DNA of 8,727 bases from Betaproteobacteria bacterium (GCA_019245555.1 JAFARH010000060.1:1-8727), one strand, 5' to 3'. Positions 1 to 7,077 are shown, counted from the first letter of the stretch. Notes: generated by a model not told the origin, from the letters alone. Numbers and translations are program-made.

Positions 1-42
1 GACGAGGATCACGCCCAGCTAGATTTGAATCTGGCAGCCTGA
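1..42 (+). CDS. purF: C-terminal tail of an upstream gene, probably amidophosphoribosyltransferase (partial)
   Basis: Frame 1 reads DEDHAQLDLNLAA and then a TGA stop at 40-42; the gene begins outside the window. The acidic tail followed by a short leucine-rich end resembles the C-terminus of betaproteobacterial PurF, the first enzyme of purine synthesis. The main argument is context: purF directly precedes metZ in many beta- and gammaproteobacteria. Only 13 residues are visible, with no catalytic motif, so the identity is inferred from gene order and could be wrong. The TGA stop overlaps the TG of a likely extended -10 promoter element for the next transcript. Confidence 0.4.
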   Translation, partial: DEDHAQLDLNLAA

Positions 43-48
43 TATATT
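40..48 (+). promoter_or_regulatory. Putative extended -10 promoter for the SAM-II/metZ transcript
   Basis: TGATATATT is an extended -10 element (TGn followed by TATATT, five of six matches to TATAAT) in otherwise GC-rich DNA. A transcript from it would begin near 55, almost exactly at the 5' edge of the riboswitch P1 stem (57). No good -35 is visible at 16-18 bases; TTGAAT at 25-30 is too close. Extended -10 promoters can work with a weak -35. The position relative to the aptamer is the best support; no start site has been measured. Confidence 0.45.
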
Positions 49-56
49 TCCGACCT

Positions 57-108
57 CGCGCCGATTTGAGGGGCTACAGCTTGCGGGCGCGTAATAAATC
101 CAGCTAAA
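57..108 (+). ncRNA. SAM-II riboswitch aptamer in the metZ leader
   Basis: This H-type pseudoknot RNA binds S-adenosylmethionine and lowers expression of methionine synthesis genes. Stem P1 is a perfect six-pair helix, CGCGCC (57-62) with GGCGCG (86-91). The conserved SAM-II blocks follow in order: GATTTG at the start of the loop (63-68), GCTTGC at the end of the loop (79-84), GTAATAAAT just after P1 (91-99) and AGCTAAA (102-108). The second helix would form between AGCTT in the loop and AGCT downstream. The arrangement matches the SAM-II family known from alphaproteobacterial and marine metagenomic metA, metX and metZ leaders, and the gene 60 bases downstream is metZ. I am confident in the class. 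Recognition is from remembered consensus, not a covariance-model search. Confidence 0.93.
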
Positions 109-136
109 GCGTGCCGAGGCGCAGGTTCCAAAAGCC

Positions 137-170
137 ACCCGGTCCGCCGCACAGAGGCCCGGGTTTTTTT
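137..170 (+). terminator. Intrinsic terminator-like hairpin in the metZ leader, likely riboswitch expression platform
   Basis: ACCCGG (137-142) pairs with CCGGGT (159-164). The helix can continue with GCC (146-148) against GGC (156-158) across a small bulge, and it is followed by seven T (164-170). This is the form of a Rho-independent terminator, and it lies between the SAM-II aptamer and the metZ ATG at 171. If active without control it would block metZ, so it is probably conditional. The only Shine-Dalgarno-like bases, AGAGG (153-157), lie in its loop and 3' arm, so folding could also hide the ribosome site. I could not find a clear competing anti-terminator helix, so the switching route is inferred. 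Confidence 0.6.
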
Positions 171-1340
171 ATGTCCAAAGACTACGAGTTGTCCACGCTG
201 GGTGTGCGCGCCGGCCAGGTGCGCAGCCAGTTCCAGGAGCACGCCGAGGCGCTTTACCTCACCTCGAGCTTCGTTTTCGATAACGCGGCGCAAGCGGCTT
301 CGCGCTTCGCGGGCGAAGAGGGCATGGTGTACACGCGCTACACCAACCCCACCGTGGCGATGTTCCAGGATCGCCTTGCGGCGCTCGAGGGCGCGGAGTC
401 GTGCGTCGCCACTGCATCAGGCATGGCGGCGATCCTCGCCACGATGCTCGTGCACCTGAAGAGCGGCGACCACGTCGTCTGCTCGAACGCCGTCTTCGGC
501 GCGACGATCCAGCTCTTCAACAACATCCTCGGCCGCTTCGGTATCCAGACCACGTACGTCTCGCCGACGAAGACGGATGAGTGGCAGCGCGCGGTGAAGC
601 CGAATACGCGGCTCTTCTTCCTGGAGACGCCATCGAACCCGATGACCGAGGTGTCCGACATCCCGGCGCTTTCGGCCATTGCGAAGAAAGCGGGTGCGCT
701 CCTCGCCGTCGACAACGTCTTTTGCACGCCGATCCTGCAGCGGCCGCTCGAGCTAGGCGCGGATTTCGCCATTCATTCGGCGACCAAGTACATCGATGGC
801 CAAGGTCGCGTGATGGGCGGCGCCATCGCCGGCACGAAAGCGCTCGTCGGCGACCCGATGACGGCTTTCCTGCGCACGGCAGGTCCGGCGATCTCGCCAT
901 TCAATGCGTGGGTACTGCTCAAAGGCCTCGAGACGCTCGAGCTGAGGGTGAAGGCGCAGTCAGCCGCCGCGCTCGAACTTGCGCGGTGGCTTGAAGGTCA
1001 CCGATCCGTGGCGCGGGTCCACTATCCGGGCCTCGAATCGCATCCACAGCATGCGCTCGCTAAGCGTCAGCAGAAGGCGGCGGGGGCCGTGCTTTCATTC
1101 GAGGCGAAAGGCGGACGTGCAGGCGCGTGGAGGGTGATCGACTCGACCAAGCTCATGTCGATTACGGCGAACCTCGGCGATGTGAAGACTACGATCGTCC
1201 ATCCGGCGAGCACGACCCATGGACGGATCTCACCCGAGGCGCGCGCGGCGGCAGGCATCACCGACGGCCTGATTCGGATAGCCGTTGGCCTCGAGGCGCT
1301 CGACGATCTAAAGGCTGATCTGGAGCGCGGGTTAAGCTAG
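171..1340 (+). CDS. metZ: O-succinylhomoserine sulfhydrylase (MetZ)
   Basis: This cytoplasmic PLP enzyme of the Cys/Met metabolism family makes homocysteine from O-succinylhomoserine and sulfide in methionine synthesis. At 389 residues it has the normal length of about 390-400. Visible landmarks are TLGVRAGQ at residues 9-16, the phosphate-contacting YTRY (54-57), SGM (83-85), the cofactor-binding Asp181 (AVDNVF) and the PLP lysine Lys206 in [11 protein letters not shown]. The DGQGR run after the lysine is typical of MetZ rather than MetB or MetC, although substrate preference cannot be settled from sequence. The ATG at 171 matches the family N-terminus; an in-frame GTG at 111 would translate the riboswitch platform and is rejected. 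The ribosome site is weak (AGAGG, 13 bases upstream). Control is by the SAM-II riboswitch just upstream, and a histidine kinase follows after four bases. Confidence 0.93.
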   Translation: MSKDYELSTLGVRAGQVRSQFQEHAEALYLTSSFVFDNAAQAASRFAGEEGMVYTRYTNPTVAMFQDRLAALEGAESCVATASGMAAILATMLVHLKSGDHVVCSNAVFGATIQLFNNILGRFGIQTTYVSPTKTDEWQRAVKPNTRLFFLETPSNPMTEVSDIPALSAIAKKAGALLAVDNVFCTPILQRPLELGADFAIHSATKYIDGQGRVMGGAIAGTKALVGDPMTAFLRTAGPAISPFNAWVLLKGLETLELRVKAQSAAALELARWLEGHRSVARVHYPGLESHPQHALAKRQQKAAGAVLSFEAKGGRAGAWRVIDSTKLMSITANLGDVKTTIVHPASTTHGRISPEARAAAGITDGLIRIAVGLEALDDLKADLERGLS

Positions 1341-1344
1341 GGGC

Positions 1345-3363
1345 GTGCTCCGCACCGCCCAGGCTGTCCTACTAGCCGTCGTCTACTTCGCAGCAGCGAA
1401 GGTTTCGCTGCTCGTCGCCATCCCGCCCGGATATGCGACCGCGATCTGGCCGCCGTCGGGAATCGCCCTCGCGGCGCTCCTGCTGTGGGGGATTCCGCTC
1501 TGGCCCGGGGCGTGGATCGGCAGTTTTGCGGCCAACCTGATGGTGGGCGGCTCGGTACTCACCGCTACCGCGATCGCGAGCGGAAGCAGCCTGCAGGCAT
1601 TCGCGATCGCGACCCTCGTGCGCCGCCACTTGGGCGTGCCGCGTCGGTTCCTGCGCGTGCGCGAGGTGCTGACTTTCGTCGGCCTGGCCGCAGGCGGCGC
1701 CGTCATCGCACCGACGGTAGCGCTGCTGCCGCTCGCCACGATCTATCCGCTGCAAGCGCCCGACCTTGCCTCCAATTGGTGGACCTGGTGGCAGGGCGAT
1801 GCGTGCGGCATGCTCATTGTCGCCCCGCTCATCCTTTCCTGGACCGAGCCCGGCATGCGCTGGTCTGGGCGCAAGGCAGCGGAAGCCGTGGCCTTCACGG
1901 TGCTGCTGCTGCTCGCCGGTGAAATCGTGTTCGGCGCGGGCTTTGGCCGCACCTTCGTCATGGTGCCGTTCGTCATCTGGGCGGCCTTCCGCTTCGACCA
2001 GCGCGAGGTCACTACCACCAGCGCGGCGATCTGCGCCATGGCGCTCTGGTACACGCTGCACCGGGAAAGCGGGCCGTTCGCCGATGTCGGGCGCAACGAG
2101 ATGCTCCTGCTGCTCCTCGTGTTCGTCAGCACGATCGTCGTCACCGGGCTCATGATCAGCGCGGTGCTGGCACAGCTCGAAATGGCGCGCGAAGATCTCG
2201 AGACGCGCGTACGCGAGCGCACGGCGCTGCTCGCCGACAGCGAGCGGCGCTTTCGCCTGATGGTGGACAGCGTCGTCGATTACGCCATCTTCATGCTCGA
2301 CCCGCGCGGCAACATCGCGAGCTGGAATCCCGGCGCCCAGCGCATCAAGGGCTACGGCGCCGCCGAGATCATCGGCGAGCATTTCTCGAAGTTCTATCCG
2401 CCCGAGGAGATCGCGAACGGCAAGCCGCAATGGGAGCTCGAGGTCGCCTCGCGCGAAGGACGCTTCGAGGAGGAAGGCTGGCGCCTGCGCAAGGACGGCT
2501 CGCCTTTCTGGGCGAGCGTGGTACTGAGCGCCGTGCGCGACGAGAAAGGGACGCTGCTCGGCTTTGCCAAGGTGACGCGCGACCTCACGGAAAAGAAGCG
2601 CGGCGAGGCCGAGCTCGTGCGGGCGAAGGTCGAGGCCGAGCGCGCCAACGAATCGAAGTCGCAGTTCCTCGCCAACATGTCGCACGAACTGCGCACTCCG
2701 CTCAACAGCCTCCTAATCCTCGCCAAGCTTCTGTCCGACAACGTCGGCGGCAACCTTAACGAGAAGCAGGTGCGCTTCGCGCAGACGATCTACGCGTCGG
2801 GCATGGACCTTCTCGCGCTGATCAACGATCTTCTCGACCTGGCGAAGATCGAGTCGGGCGCGGTTACGGCGCTGAATATCGGGCCGGCCCCGCTGGAGGA
2901 CATCAAGCGAGAGCTCGATCGCCTGTTTCACCAGGTGGCGCTGGAAAAGAAGCTCGATTTCGCCGTCGACCTGGCGCCCGGCCTGCCCCACACGATACGC
3001 ACCGATGCCACGCGCCTGAAGCAGGTGCTGAAGAACCTGCTCGCCAATGCCTTCAAGTTCACGCCCAAAGGCAGCGTGCGCTTGCGCATCATGCGCCGCG
3101 GGAGCGATGCGGTGGCGTTCTCGGTCACCGATACCGGGATCGGCATTCCGCCCGAGAAGCAGAAGATCATTTTCGATGCCTTCCAGCAAGCCGACGGCAG
3201 CACCAGTCGCCAGTACGGCGGCACCGGGCTTGGTCTGTCGATCAGCCGCGAGCTCGCCCGGCTTCTCGGCGGCGAGCTGCACCTCGAGAGCATGCCGGGG
3301 AAGGGCAGCACCTTCACGCTCGTCCTGCCGCTCTCGGACGAGCGCGCAGCTACGACCGCCTAA
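1345..3363 (+). CDS. MASE1-PAS sensor histidine kinase (orphan)
   Basis: This is an inner-membrane two-component sensor kinase of 672 residues. Residues 8 to about 275 form a MASE1 sensory region with about eight hydrophobic segments and the typical [18 protein letters not shown] signature (26-43). A short coiled linker (276-300) leads to a PAS domain (about 300-415; [18 protein letters not shown]). HisKA follows, with the phospho-accepting His447 in [10 protein letters not shown]. The HATPase_c domain has N-box Asn564 and Asn568, the G1 motif DTGIGI (596-601) and GGTGLGL (625-631). All kinase motifs are intact. There is no receiver domain and no response regulator gene in the window, so partner and signal are unknown. 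The GTG at 1345 is the only start, because an in-frame TAA lies at 1333. It is four bases past the metZ stop with no well-spaced ribosome site, suggesting coupling to metZ. The last four bases overlap the convergent gene. Confidence 0.9.
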   Translation: MLRTAQAVLLAVVYFAAAKVSLLVAIPPGYATAIWPPSGIALAALLLWGIPLWPGAWIGSFAANLMVGGSVLTATAIASGSSLQAFAIATLVRRHLGVPRRFLRVREVLTFVGLAAGGAVIAPTVALLPLATIYPLQAPDLASNWWTWWQGDACGMLIVAPLILSWTEPGMRWSGRKAAEAVAFTVLLLLAGEIVFGAGFGRTFVMVPFVIWAAFRFDQREVTTTSAAICAMALWYTLHRESGPFADVGRNEMLLLLLVFVSTIVVTGLMISAVLAQLEMAREDLETRVRERTALLADSERRFRLMVDSVVDYAIFMLDPRGNIASWNPGAQRIKGYGAAEIIGEHFSKFYPPEEIANGKPQWELEVASREGRFEEEGWRLRKDGSPFWASVVLSAVRDEKGTLLGFAKVTRDLTEKKRGEAELVRAKVEAERANESKSQFLANMSHELRTPLNSLLILAKLLSDNVGGNLNEKQVRFAQTIYASGMDLLALINDLLDLAKIESGAVTALNIGPAPLEDIKRELDRLFHQVALEKKLDFAVDLAPGLPHTIRTDATRLKQVLKNLLANAFKFTPKGSVRLRIMRRGSDAVAFSVTDTGIGIPPEKQKIIFDAFQQADGSTSRQYGGTGLGLSISRELARLLGGELHLESMPGKGSTFTLVLPLSDERAATTA

Positions 3364-3548
3364 GCTCCGCCGATTCCACGGATCACCTTGCCGGTGCCGG
3401 CGCAGTTGGCGCAGCGCTTGCCGTCCCTGCGGCCGCTGCCGCCACATTCGGGGCAGATGTCCTCGCCGGTGCCGGGCGTTCCCGGTTGCGCTTCATTGCC
3501 CGGCGCGATTTGCTTGCGATCAGCAGGAGTGGATTGGGGCGCTTTCAT
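3360..3548 (-). CDS. Small zinc-ribbon-like protein with two CxxC motifs
   Basis: A 62-residue protein with a polar, proline-rich first half and a C-terminal metal-site candidate. CPECGGSG (32-39) and CANCAGTG (46-53) are CxxCxGxG repeats like those of the DnaJ cysteine-rich zinc domain, here as a single pair able to bind one Zn. The end, [10 protein letters not shown], resembles short conserved proteins I associate with betaproteobacteria. No enzyme motif, signal peptide or membrane segment is seen, so it is probably cytoplasmic; its function is unknown. It lies 32 bases after lpxH on the same strand and looks like the last gene of the operon. The ribosome site is poor. Its TAG stop and the TAA of the convergent kinase gene share bases 3361-3362. 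Two regularly spaced CxxC pairs argue against a chance reading frame. Confidence 0.75.
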   Translation of the reverse strand: MKAPQSTPADRKQIAPGNEAQPGTPGTGEDICPECGGSGRRDGKRCANCAGTGKVIRGIGGA

Positions 3549-3580
3549 ACTGCGCCCGGTGCAACTGGCGTGCCCGCTGA

Positions 3581-4288
3581 TTACCAGCGGACGAGCTTTG
3601 GCTTGTCCTTCGTAATCTCGAGGTAGCCACCGCGGCCGTACCAGTCGGGCAGCACGAATCGCTCGCAGCGTTTGCCGTCCACCTCAAGGCGATGCACGCC
3701 CGGCCTGTGCGTATGGCCATGCACCATCCGCGTCACGCCATGGCGCCGGAACGCCTCGCGCACGGCGCCCTCATTGACATCCATGATGTCCGCTGGCTTC
3801 GCGCCGATCACTTCTTTGCTCTTCTCGCGCAGCCCGTGCACGACCGCGCGCCGCTCATCGAGGGGCTTGGCGAGGAAGTCGGCCTGAAACTCCGCCGAGC
3901 GTGCCTTGCGTCGCCACGCCTGGTAGTCGGCGTCGTCGGTGCAGAGCGTGTCGCCGTGCATCAGCAGCACACCGTCCATGACTGACGGGTCGGCAAGCAG
4001 CTTGCCGCCGGCGGCGCGAGCAAAACGCTCGCCGAAAAGGAAGTCGCGATTGCCGTGCATGAAATAGAGCTTTGTTCCTGCGTCTGCAAGGCGGCGGAAG
4101 AAACCGACCATGACAGCGTTGAACGAAGATCCTACGTCTTCGTCGCCGATCCAGTATTCGAAGAGGTCGCCGAGGACGTAAAGCGCGTCGGCACCTTTGA
4201 CATCCTGTTCTACGAAACGGAAGAACCGCTCATTAGCCTCCGATCGCTCCTCGCTGAGGTGCAGATCGGAGATGTAGAGGCTGCGCAA
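3581..4288 (-). CDS. lpxH: UDP-2,3-diacylglucosamine diphosphatase (LpxH)
   Basis: LpxH hydrolyses UDP-2,3-diacylglucosamine to lipid X and UMP, the fourth step of lipid A synthesis, at the inner face of the inner membrane. It is a Mn-dependent calcineurin-like phosphoesterase. With the chosen start, the metal ligands fall at Asp8 and His10 (ISDLHL), Asp41 (LGDLFEYWIGD), Asn80 (HGNRD), His111 (MHGDTLCTDD) and His190/His192 (HGHTHRP), almost the numbering of the E. coli enzyme. I chose the TTG at 4288 (235 residues) because it aligns with the family N-terminus. The in-frame ATG at 4369 adds 27 Arg/Ser-rich residues overlapping the upstream isomerase gene and is probably an artefact. No good ribosome site precedes the TTG. 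It lies 25 bases after the isomerase stop, the same pairing as ppiB-lpxH in E. coli. Confidence 0.93.
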   Translation of the reverse strand: MRSLYISDLHLSEERSEANERFFRFVEQDVKGADALYVLGDLFEYWIGDEDVGSSFNAVMVGFFRRLADAGTKLYFMHGNRDFLFGERFARAAGGKLLADPSVMDGVLLMHGDTLCTDDADYQAWRRKARSAEFQADFLAKPLDERRAVVHGLREKSKEVIGAKPADIMDVNEGAVREAFRRHGVTRMVHGHTHRPGVHRLEVDGKRCERFVLPDWYGRGGYLEITKDKPKLVRW

Positions 4289-4313
4289 CGACGGATAAAG
4301 CTGCGTCAGCCGC

Positions 4314-4901
4314 CTATTGGGCGCCGACCACCGTCGCCGACTCGATGATGACCGGCTGCTTCGGTACATCGCGTGACATCGGGCCTCCCGAGCCGGTCGG
4401 AAGCTTCGCGATCTTGTTCACGACCTCGAGGCCCGAGACGACCTTGCCGAACACGGCATAGCCGTTGCCGTCGCCGCGCGGGTTGCCCCAGTTGCGGAAG
4501 TCGTTGTCGTTGACGTTGATGAAGAACTGCGCGGTCGCCGAGTTGGGATCGGAGGTTCGCCCCATGGCGACGGTGCCAAGCTTGTTCATCATGCCCGCCT
4601 TCACGCCCGATGACGCCTCGTTCACGACCGGCGAGCGCGTGCTCTTCTCCTTGAAGTTCTTGTCGTAGCCGCCGCCCTGGATCATGAAGCCGTCGATCAC
4701 GCGGTGGAAAATCGTGCCGTTGTAGTGGCCGTCTTTCACGTACTGCAGGAAGTTCTCGACCGTCTTCGGCGCCGCGGCTGGATTCAGCTCCAGCCGGATG
4801 GTGCCCATGTTTGTCTTCAGGTCGACTTGCGGGTCCGCGCCCATGGCACCAGCAGGCACGACGGCGGCGGCGGAAAGGACGAACAGATGGCTGAGCTTCA
4901 T
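4314..4901 (-). CDS. ppiA: Periplasmic cyclophilin-type peptidyl-prolyl cis-trans isomerase
   Basis: A 195-residue protein that speeds cis-trans isomerisation of proline peptide bonds during folding. Residues 1 to about 22 are a signal peptide (MKLSHLFVLSAAAVVPAGAMG before ADP), placing it in the periplasm as for PpiA rather than cytosolic PpiB. The rest is one cyclophilin domain with FHRVIDGFMIQGG (65-77), holding catalytic Arg67, Phe72 and Gln75, then TAQFFINV (123-130) and YAVFGKVV (148-155). The ATG at 4901 overlaps the upstream transpeptidase stop in an ATGA (4898-4901) and has a strong AAGGAG ribosome site (4906-4911). A longer frame reaching 5267 is only an alternative frame of the transpeptidase gene. 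The periplasmic assignment depends on the signal peptide; the cyclophilin fold is certain. Confidence 0.93.
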   Translation of the reverse strand: MKLSHLFVLSAAAVVPAGAMGADPQVDLKTNMGTIRLELNPAAAPKTVENFLQYVKDGHYNGTIFHRVIDGFMIQGGGYDKNFKEKSTRSPVVNEASSGVKAGMMNKLGTVAMGRTSDPNSATAQFFINVNDNDFRNWGNPRGDGNGYAVFGKVVSGLEVVNKIAKLPTGSGGPMSRDVPKQPVIIESATVVGAQ

Positions 4902-6052
4902 GCGGCTCCTTCGTAGAGGATTTTCCAGCGCCCGTTTTCCTTCATCCAGTACTGGCGCTTCTTCATGACGTTCGACAGGCCGTTCGATTTGTAGTCCTGG
5001 TCGAAGGTGACCACGACGACGTCGCGCTCGTGCGGGTAACGGAGCATCGTTACGCGCCCGAGGTTGACCTTGATCCAGCTCTTGCTGGCGTTCACCTTGC
5101 GCTTGTGCGCGGACCAGCTCGCGAGGTTCTCTCTCCCGGAGGAGAAGCGCTGCGAATAGTGGGCGAGGTAGCGCGCGGTATCGCGGCTCTGCCAGTCGGC
5201 GCGCCATTGCTCGATCTCGGCGGCGAGGCTCGCGCGCTCGGTCTCGAGCGCCGACCGGTCGACCCACTCGATCTCGTCGGCGATGATCACCGGCGTGAGC
5301 CCGATCTGCAGGCTCTGGCTGATCGACTCCAGATCCTGGTTGGCTAGCACGATGCAGCCGTCGCTCGCGCGCGGCGCACGACTATAGACGTTGGAGGGCA
5401 CGCCGTGGAGCCAGATGCCGTGGCCGCTGCGGCCCTGGCGCCGGTCCCACTCATTCGGGTAGCTGATCGGGAAGGCCCCCGCGCCGTAGAAGTCGGTGAG
5501 CTTCTTGCGCGGCAGGTTGGCCGTGACGTGATACACGCCGACCGGCGTCTTCTGGTCGCCCTCGCGCGTCTTCTCGATGCCGTTCTTGCCGATGGTGACG
5601 TAGTAATCGGCGATCAGCTTTGGCGTCCCGCTGTCGTTCGCGTAGACATAAAGACGCGAGCGGCGAGCGTCGACCACCAGTGCATTCTTCTGGTCCTTGT
5701 TGAGCTGCAGCACGTAACGCGGCAGTCGGTCATCGGCAGGACGCTGGCGCTGCGCACGCAGTCTCGCCATCGCTTCTTCGCGCAGGTCCGCGACGCGGCC
5801 CTCGGGCACGGTCTTCAGTACGTTGCCGAAGGTTTCGAGCGGCCTTGCGCGCGCGAGCAGCAGGTCGCCGCGCACGAGATAGGCGAGGCGGAAGTTCGGG
5901 TAATCGGCGATCAGTGAATCGACGCGCTTCAGCGCGACGTCGAGCTGGTTCGCCTCGATTGCCTGGAAGACCGACGACAGGCGATCTTCGGGCGTCGCGG
6001 CCGCGGCAGTCAGTGAGGCGAGCGCGAGGAGGGCCAGGGCGAGGCGCTTCAT
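4898..6052 (-). CDS. Secreted L,D-transpeptidase (YkuD) with C-terminal NTF2-like domain
   Basis: A 384-residue periplasmic protein. Residues 1-19 are a signal peptide (MKRLALALLALASLTAAAA). One TPR-like helical pair covers about 26-65. The YkuD catalytic domain covers about 112-258, starting at YVLQLNKDQKNALVVD and including GDQKTPVGVYHV (165-176), His216 in IWLHGVPSN and the nucleophile Cys233 in ASDGCIVL. Known relatives form or cut L,D peptide bonds in peptidoglycan or attach proteins to it. The usual SHGC is SDGC here, the His being replaced by Asp231. Residues about 275-384 form an NTF2-like domain (WRADWQSRDTARYLAHYSQRF, then EN-RWKI near the end) matching the C-terminus of the upstream TPR gene. 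The start overlaps that gene's stop (ATGA, 6049-6052), with GAGAAGG (6060-6066) as ribosome site. The exact reaction is not predictable. Confidence 0.88.
   Translation of the reverse strand: MKRLALALLALASLTAAAATPEDRLSSVFQAIEANQLDVALKRVDSLIADYPNFRLAYLVRGDLLLARARPLETFGNVLKTVPEGRVADLREEAMARLRAQRQRPADDRLPRYVLQLNKDQKNALVVDARRSRLYVYANDSGTPKLIADYYVTIGKNGIEKTREGDQKTPVGVYHVTANLPRKKLTDFYGAGAFPISYPNEWDRRQGRSGHGIWLHGVPSNVYSRAPRASDGCIVLANQDLESISQSLQIGLTPVIIADEIEWVDRSALETERASLAAEIEQWRADWQSRDTARYLAHYSQRFSSGRENLASWSAHKRKVNASKSWIKVNLGRVTMLRYPHERDVVVVTFDQDYKSNGLSNVMKKRQYWMKENGRWKILYEGAA
4906..4911 (-). promoter_or_regulatory. Ribosome binding site of the prolyl isomerase gene
   Basis: AAGGAG on the - strand sits four bases before the ATG at 4901 and lies inside the end of the transpeptidase gene. 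It fixes the isomerase start and, with the ATGA overlap, indicates translational coupling between the two genes. Confidence 0.7.
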
Positions 6053-7041
6053 TTGCCTGCCTTCTCTTCCTGGATGAGCCAGCGGTTCTCTACCTTCACC
6101 ATTTCGAGCGTTTTCCGATTCTTGCTATTCAGCTTGTCGGACTTGTAAGTCTGCCTGAAGCTGACGGACGCCTCCTGCGCGCCCCGCATGGTCACCTTGG
6201 GTGACTCGATGGCCACCGAGATCGACTTGGCAGCGCCAATGCGTTCCCGGCGGGCCTTTTCCCAGTCGCCGCGGGACTCTCCCGCCGGTGTTTTGAAGTC
6301 CTTGGCGTAGTAGGCGAGGTAGCCGCTCGCGTCCTTCTTCGACCAGGCCTGCGCCCAGCCGTTGACCGCTTTCAGCACGTCGCCGGTCGCATCCGCCGCT
6401 GGCTTCTCGGGTGCCTTGGGTGCCACTGCGGCCACCGTCGGCTCTGGTATGGCGGCCTTGGGGGTCTCCTTCGGCGTCTCGGCGGCGGCTACAGCCGCTG
6501 GTTTGGTGACAGGTTCGCGCACGAGCTCCCGCACGAGCGAAAGCTTGTTTTGCGCGGCAGTGTTCGAGGCGTCGAGCTGCAGGGCCTTGCCGTACGCCTG
6601 GCTCGCGAGCTTCGCGTAGACGTCGCCAAGGTTCTCGTATGCAGTCGCGTAGGTCGGATGCGTGCGAATCGATTGCTCGAGCGAGGTGCGCGCCTTTTCG
6701 TACTGCCCCTGGCTCGCGTAGATCACCGCGAGGTTGTTGTAGGGCTCGGGAAGATTCGGGTAGTCCTGGGTGAGCTTGGTAAAGATCTCGATCGCCTCGG
6801 ATTGCTTCCCTTGCTCGGTGAGGATCACGCCTTTGAGGAAGCGTGCCTGCGCTTCCTTCGGATTTGCGGCGAGCGCTTTGTTCACGCGGTCGAGCGCTTG
6901 CTGCGACTGTCCCGCCTTGAGAAGCTTCTGCGCATCTTCAACGTCGTCGGCGCGCGCAGGCGTCGCGCAGAAAGACGCGCAGACGCAAGCGAGGAGAACG
7001 CCGCCACGCAGACTTGGGCGCGAGGCGGTTGGATTCAGCAT
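6049..7041 (-). CDS. Secreted TPR protein with C-terminal NTF2-like domain
   Basis: A 330-residue protein and first gene of the leftward operon. Residues 1 to about 31 form a signal peptide with a hydrophobic core (GVLLACVCASFCATPARA), so it is probably periplasmic. TPR repeats fill about 34-165, for example AGQSQQALDRVNKALAANP and NLAVIYASQGQYEKARTSLE. A flexible Ala/Pro/Lys/Glu-rich linker spans about 175-218. The C-terminal domain (220-328) is paralogous to that of the L,D-transpeptidase gene: both share the pattern W-x-x-x-W-x-x-x-D, YLA-Y, YKS-x-x-L and EN-x-RW. TPRs usually bind protein partners, so I infer that it helps or recruits the transpeptidase; no enzymatic site is seen. The ATG at 7041 gives a proper signal peptide but lacks a clear ribosome site. 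Confidence 0.85.
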   Translation of the reverse strand: MLNPTASRPSLRGGVLLACVCASFCATPARADDVEDAQKLLKAGQSQQALDRVNKALAANPKEAQARFLKGVILTEQGKQSEAIEIFTKLTQDYPNLPEPYNNLAVIYASQGQYEKARTSLEQSIRTHPTYATAYENLGDVYAKLASQAYGKALQLDASNTAAQNKLSLVRELVREPVTKPAAVAAAETPKETPKAAIPEPTVAAVAPKAPEKPAADATGDVLKAVNGWAQAWSKKDASGYLAYYAKDFKTPAGESRGDWEKARRERIGAAKSISVAIESPKVTMRGAQEASVSFRQTYKSDKLNSKNRKTLEMVKVENRWLIQEEKAGK

Positions 7042-7043
7042 TG

Positions 7044-7052
7044 TGTTATATT
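7044..7052 (+). promoter_or_regulatory. Putative extended -10 promoter for cysS
   Basis: TGTTATATT is a TGn-TATATT extended -10 element in a small AT-rich island between divergent genes, the same form as the one proposed before metZ. Transcription would start near 7059, leaving a leader of about 47 bases before the proposed cysS start. A partly palindromic CCCTACGTAAGGG follows at 7060-7072. No convincing -35 is present. Confidence 0.35.
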
Positions 7053-7077
7053 TTCAAGGCCCTACGTAAGGGTGCTC

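Noticed and set aside
120..136. Possible tRNA T-arm (GGTTCCAAA) in the metZ leader
   Set aside because: No acceptor stem, D-arm or anticodon arm can be drawn around it; the region is better explained by the SAM-II leader.
111..170. N-terminal extension of metZ from an in-frame GTG at 111
   Set aside because: It would translate the SAM-II expression platform and terminator hairpin into Arg/Pro-rich residues with no family match; ATG 171 gives the normal MetZ N-terminus.
1372..2685. Long open frame of 437 codons on the - strand opposite the kinase gene
   Set aside because: It is low-complexity, rich in Arg, Ala, Glu and His without a recognisable domain, as expected for an antisense frame in GC-rich DNA; the + strand has complete kinase domains.
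4289..4369. Longer LpxH start at ATG 4369
   Set aside because: The added residues are Arg/Ser-rich, overlap the isomerase coding end, and do not match LpxH; TTG 4288 restores the usual metal-ligand numbering.
4902..5267. N-terminal extension of the prolyl isomerase frame to 5267
   Set aside because: This part is an alternative frame of the L,D-transpeptidase gene; ATG 4901 has AAGGAG and begins a clear signal peptide.
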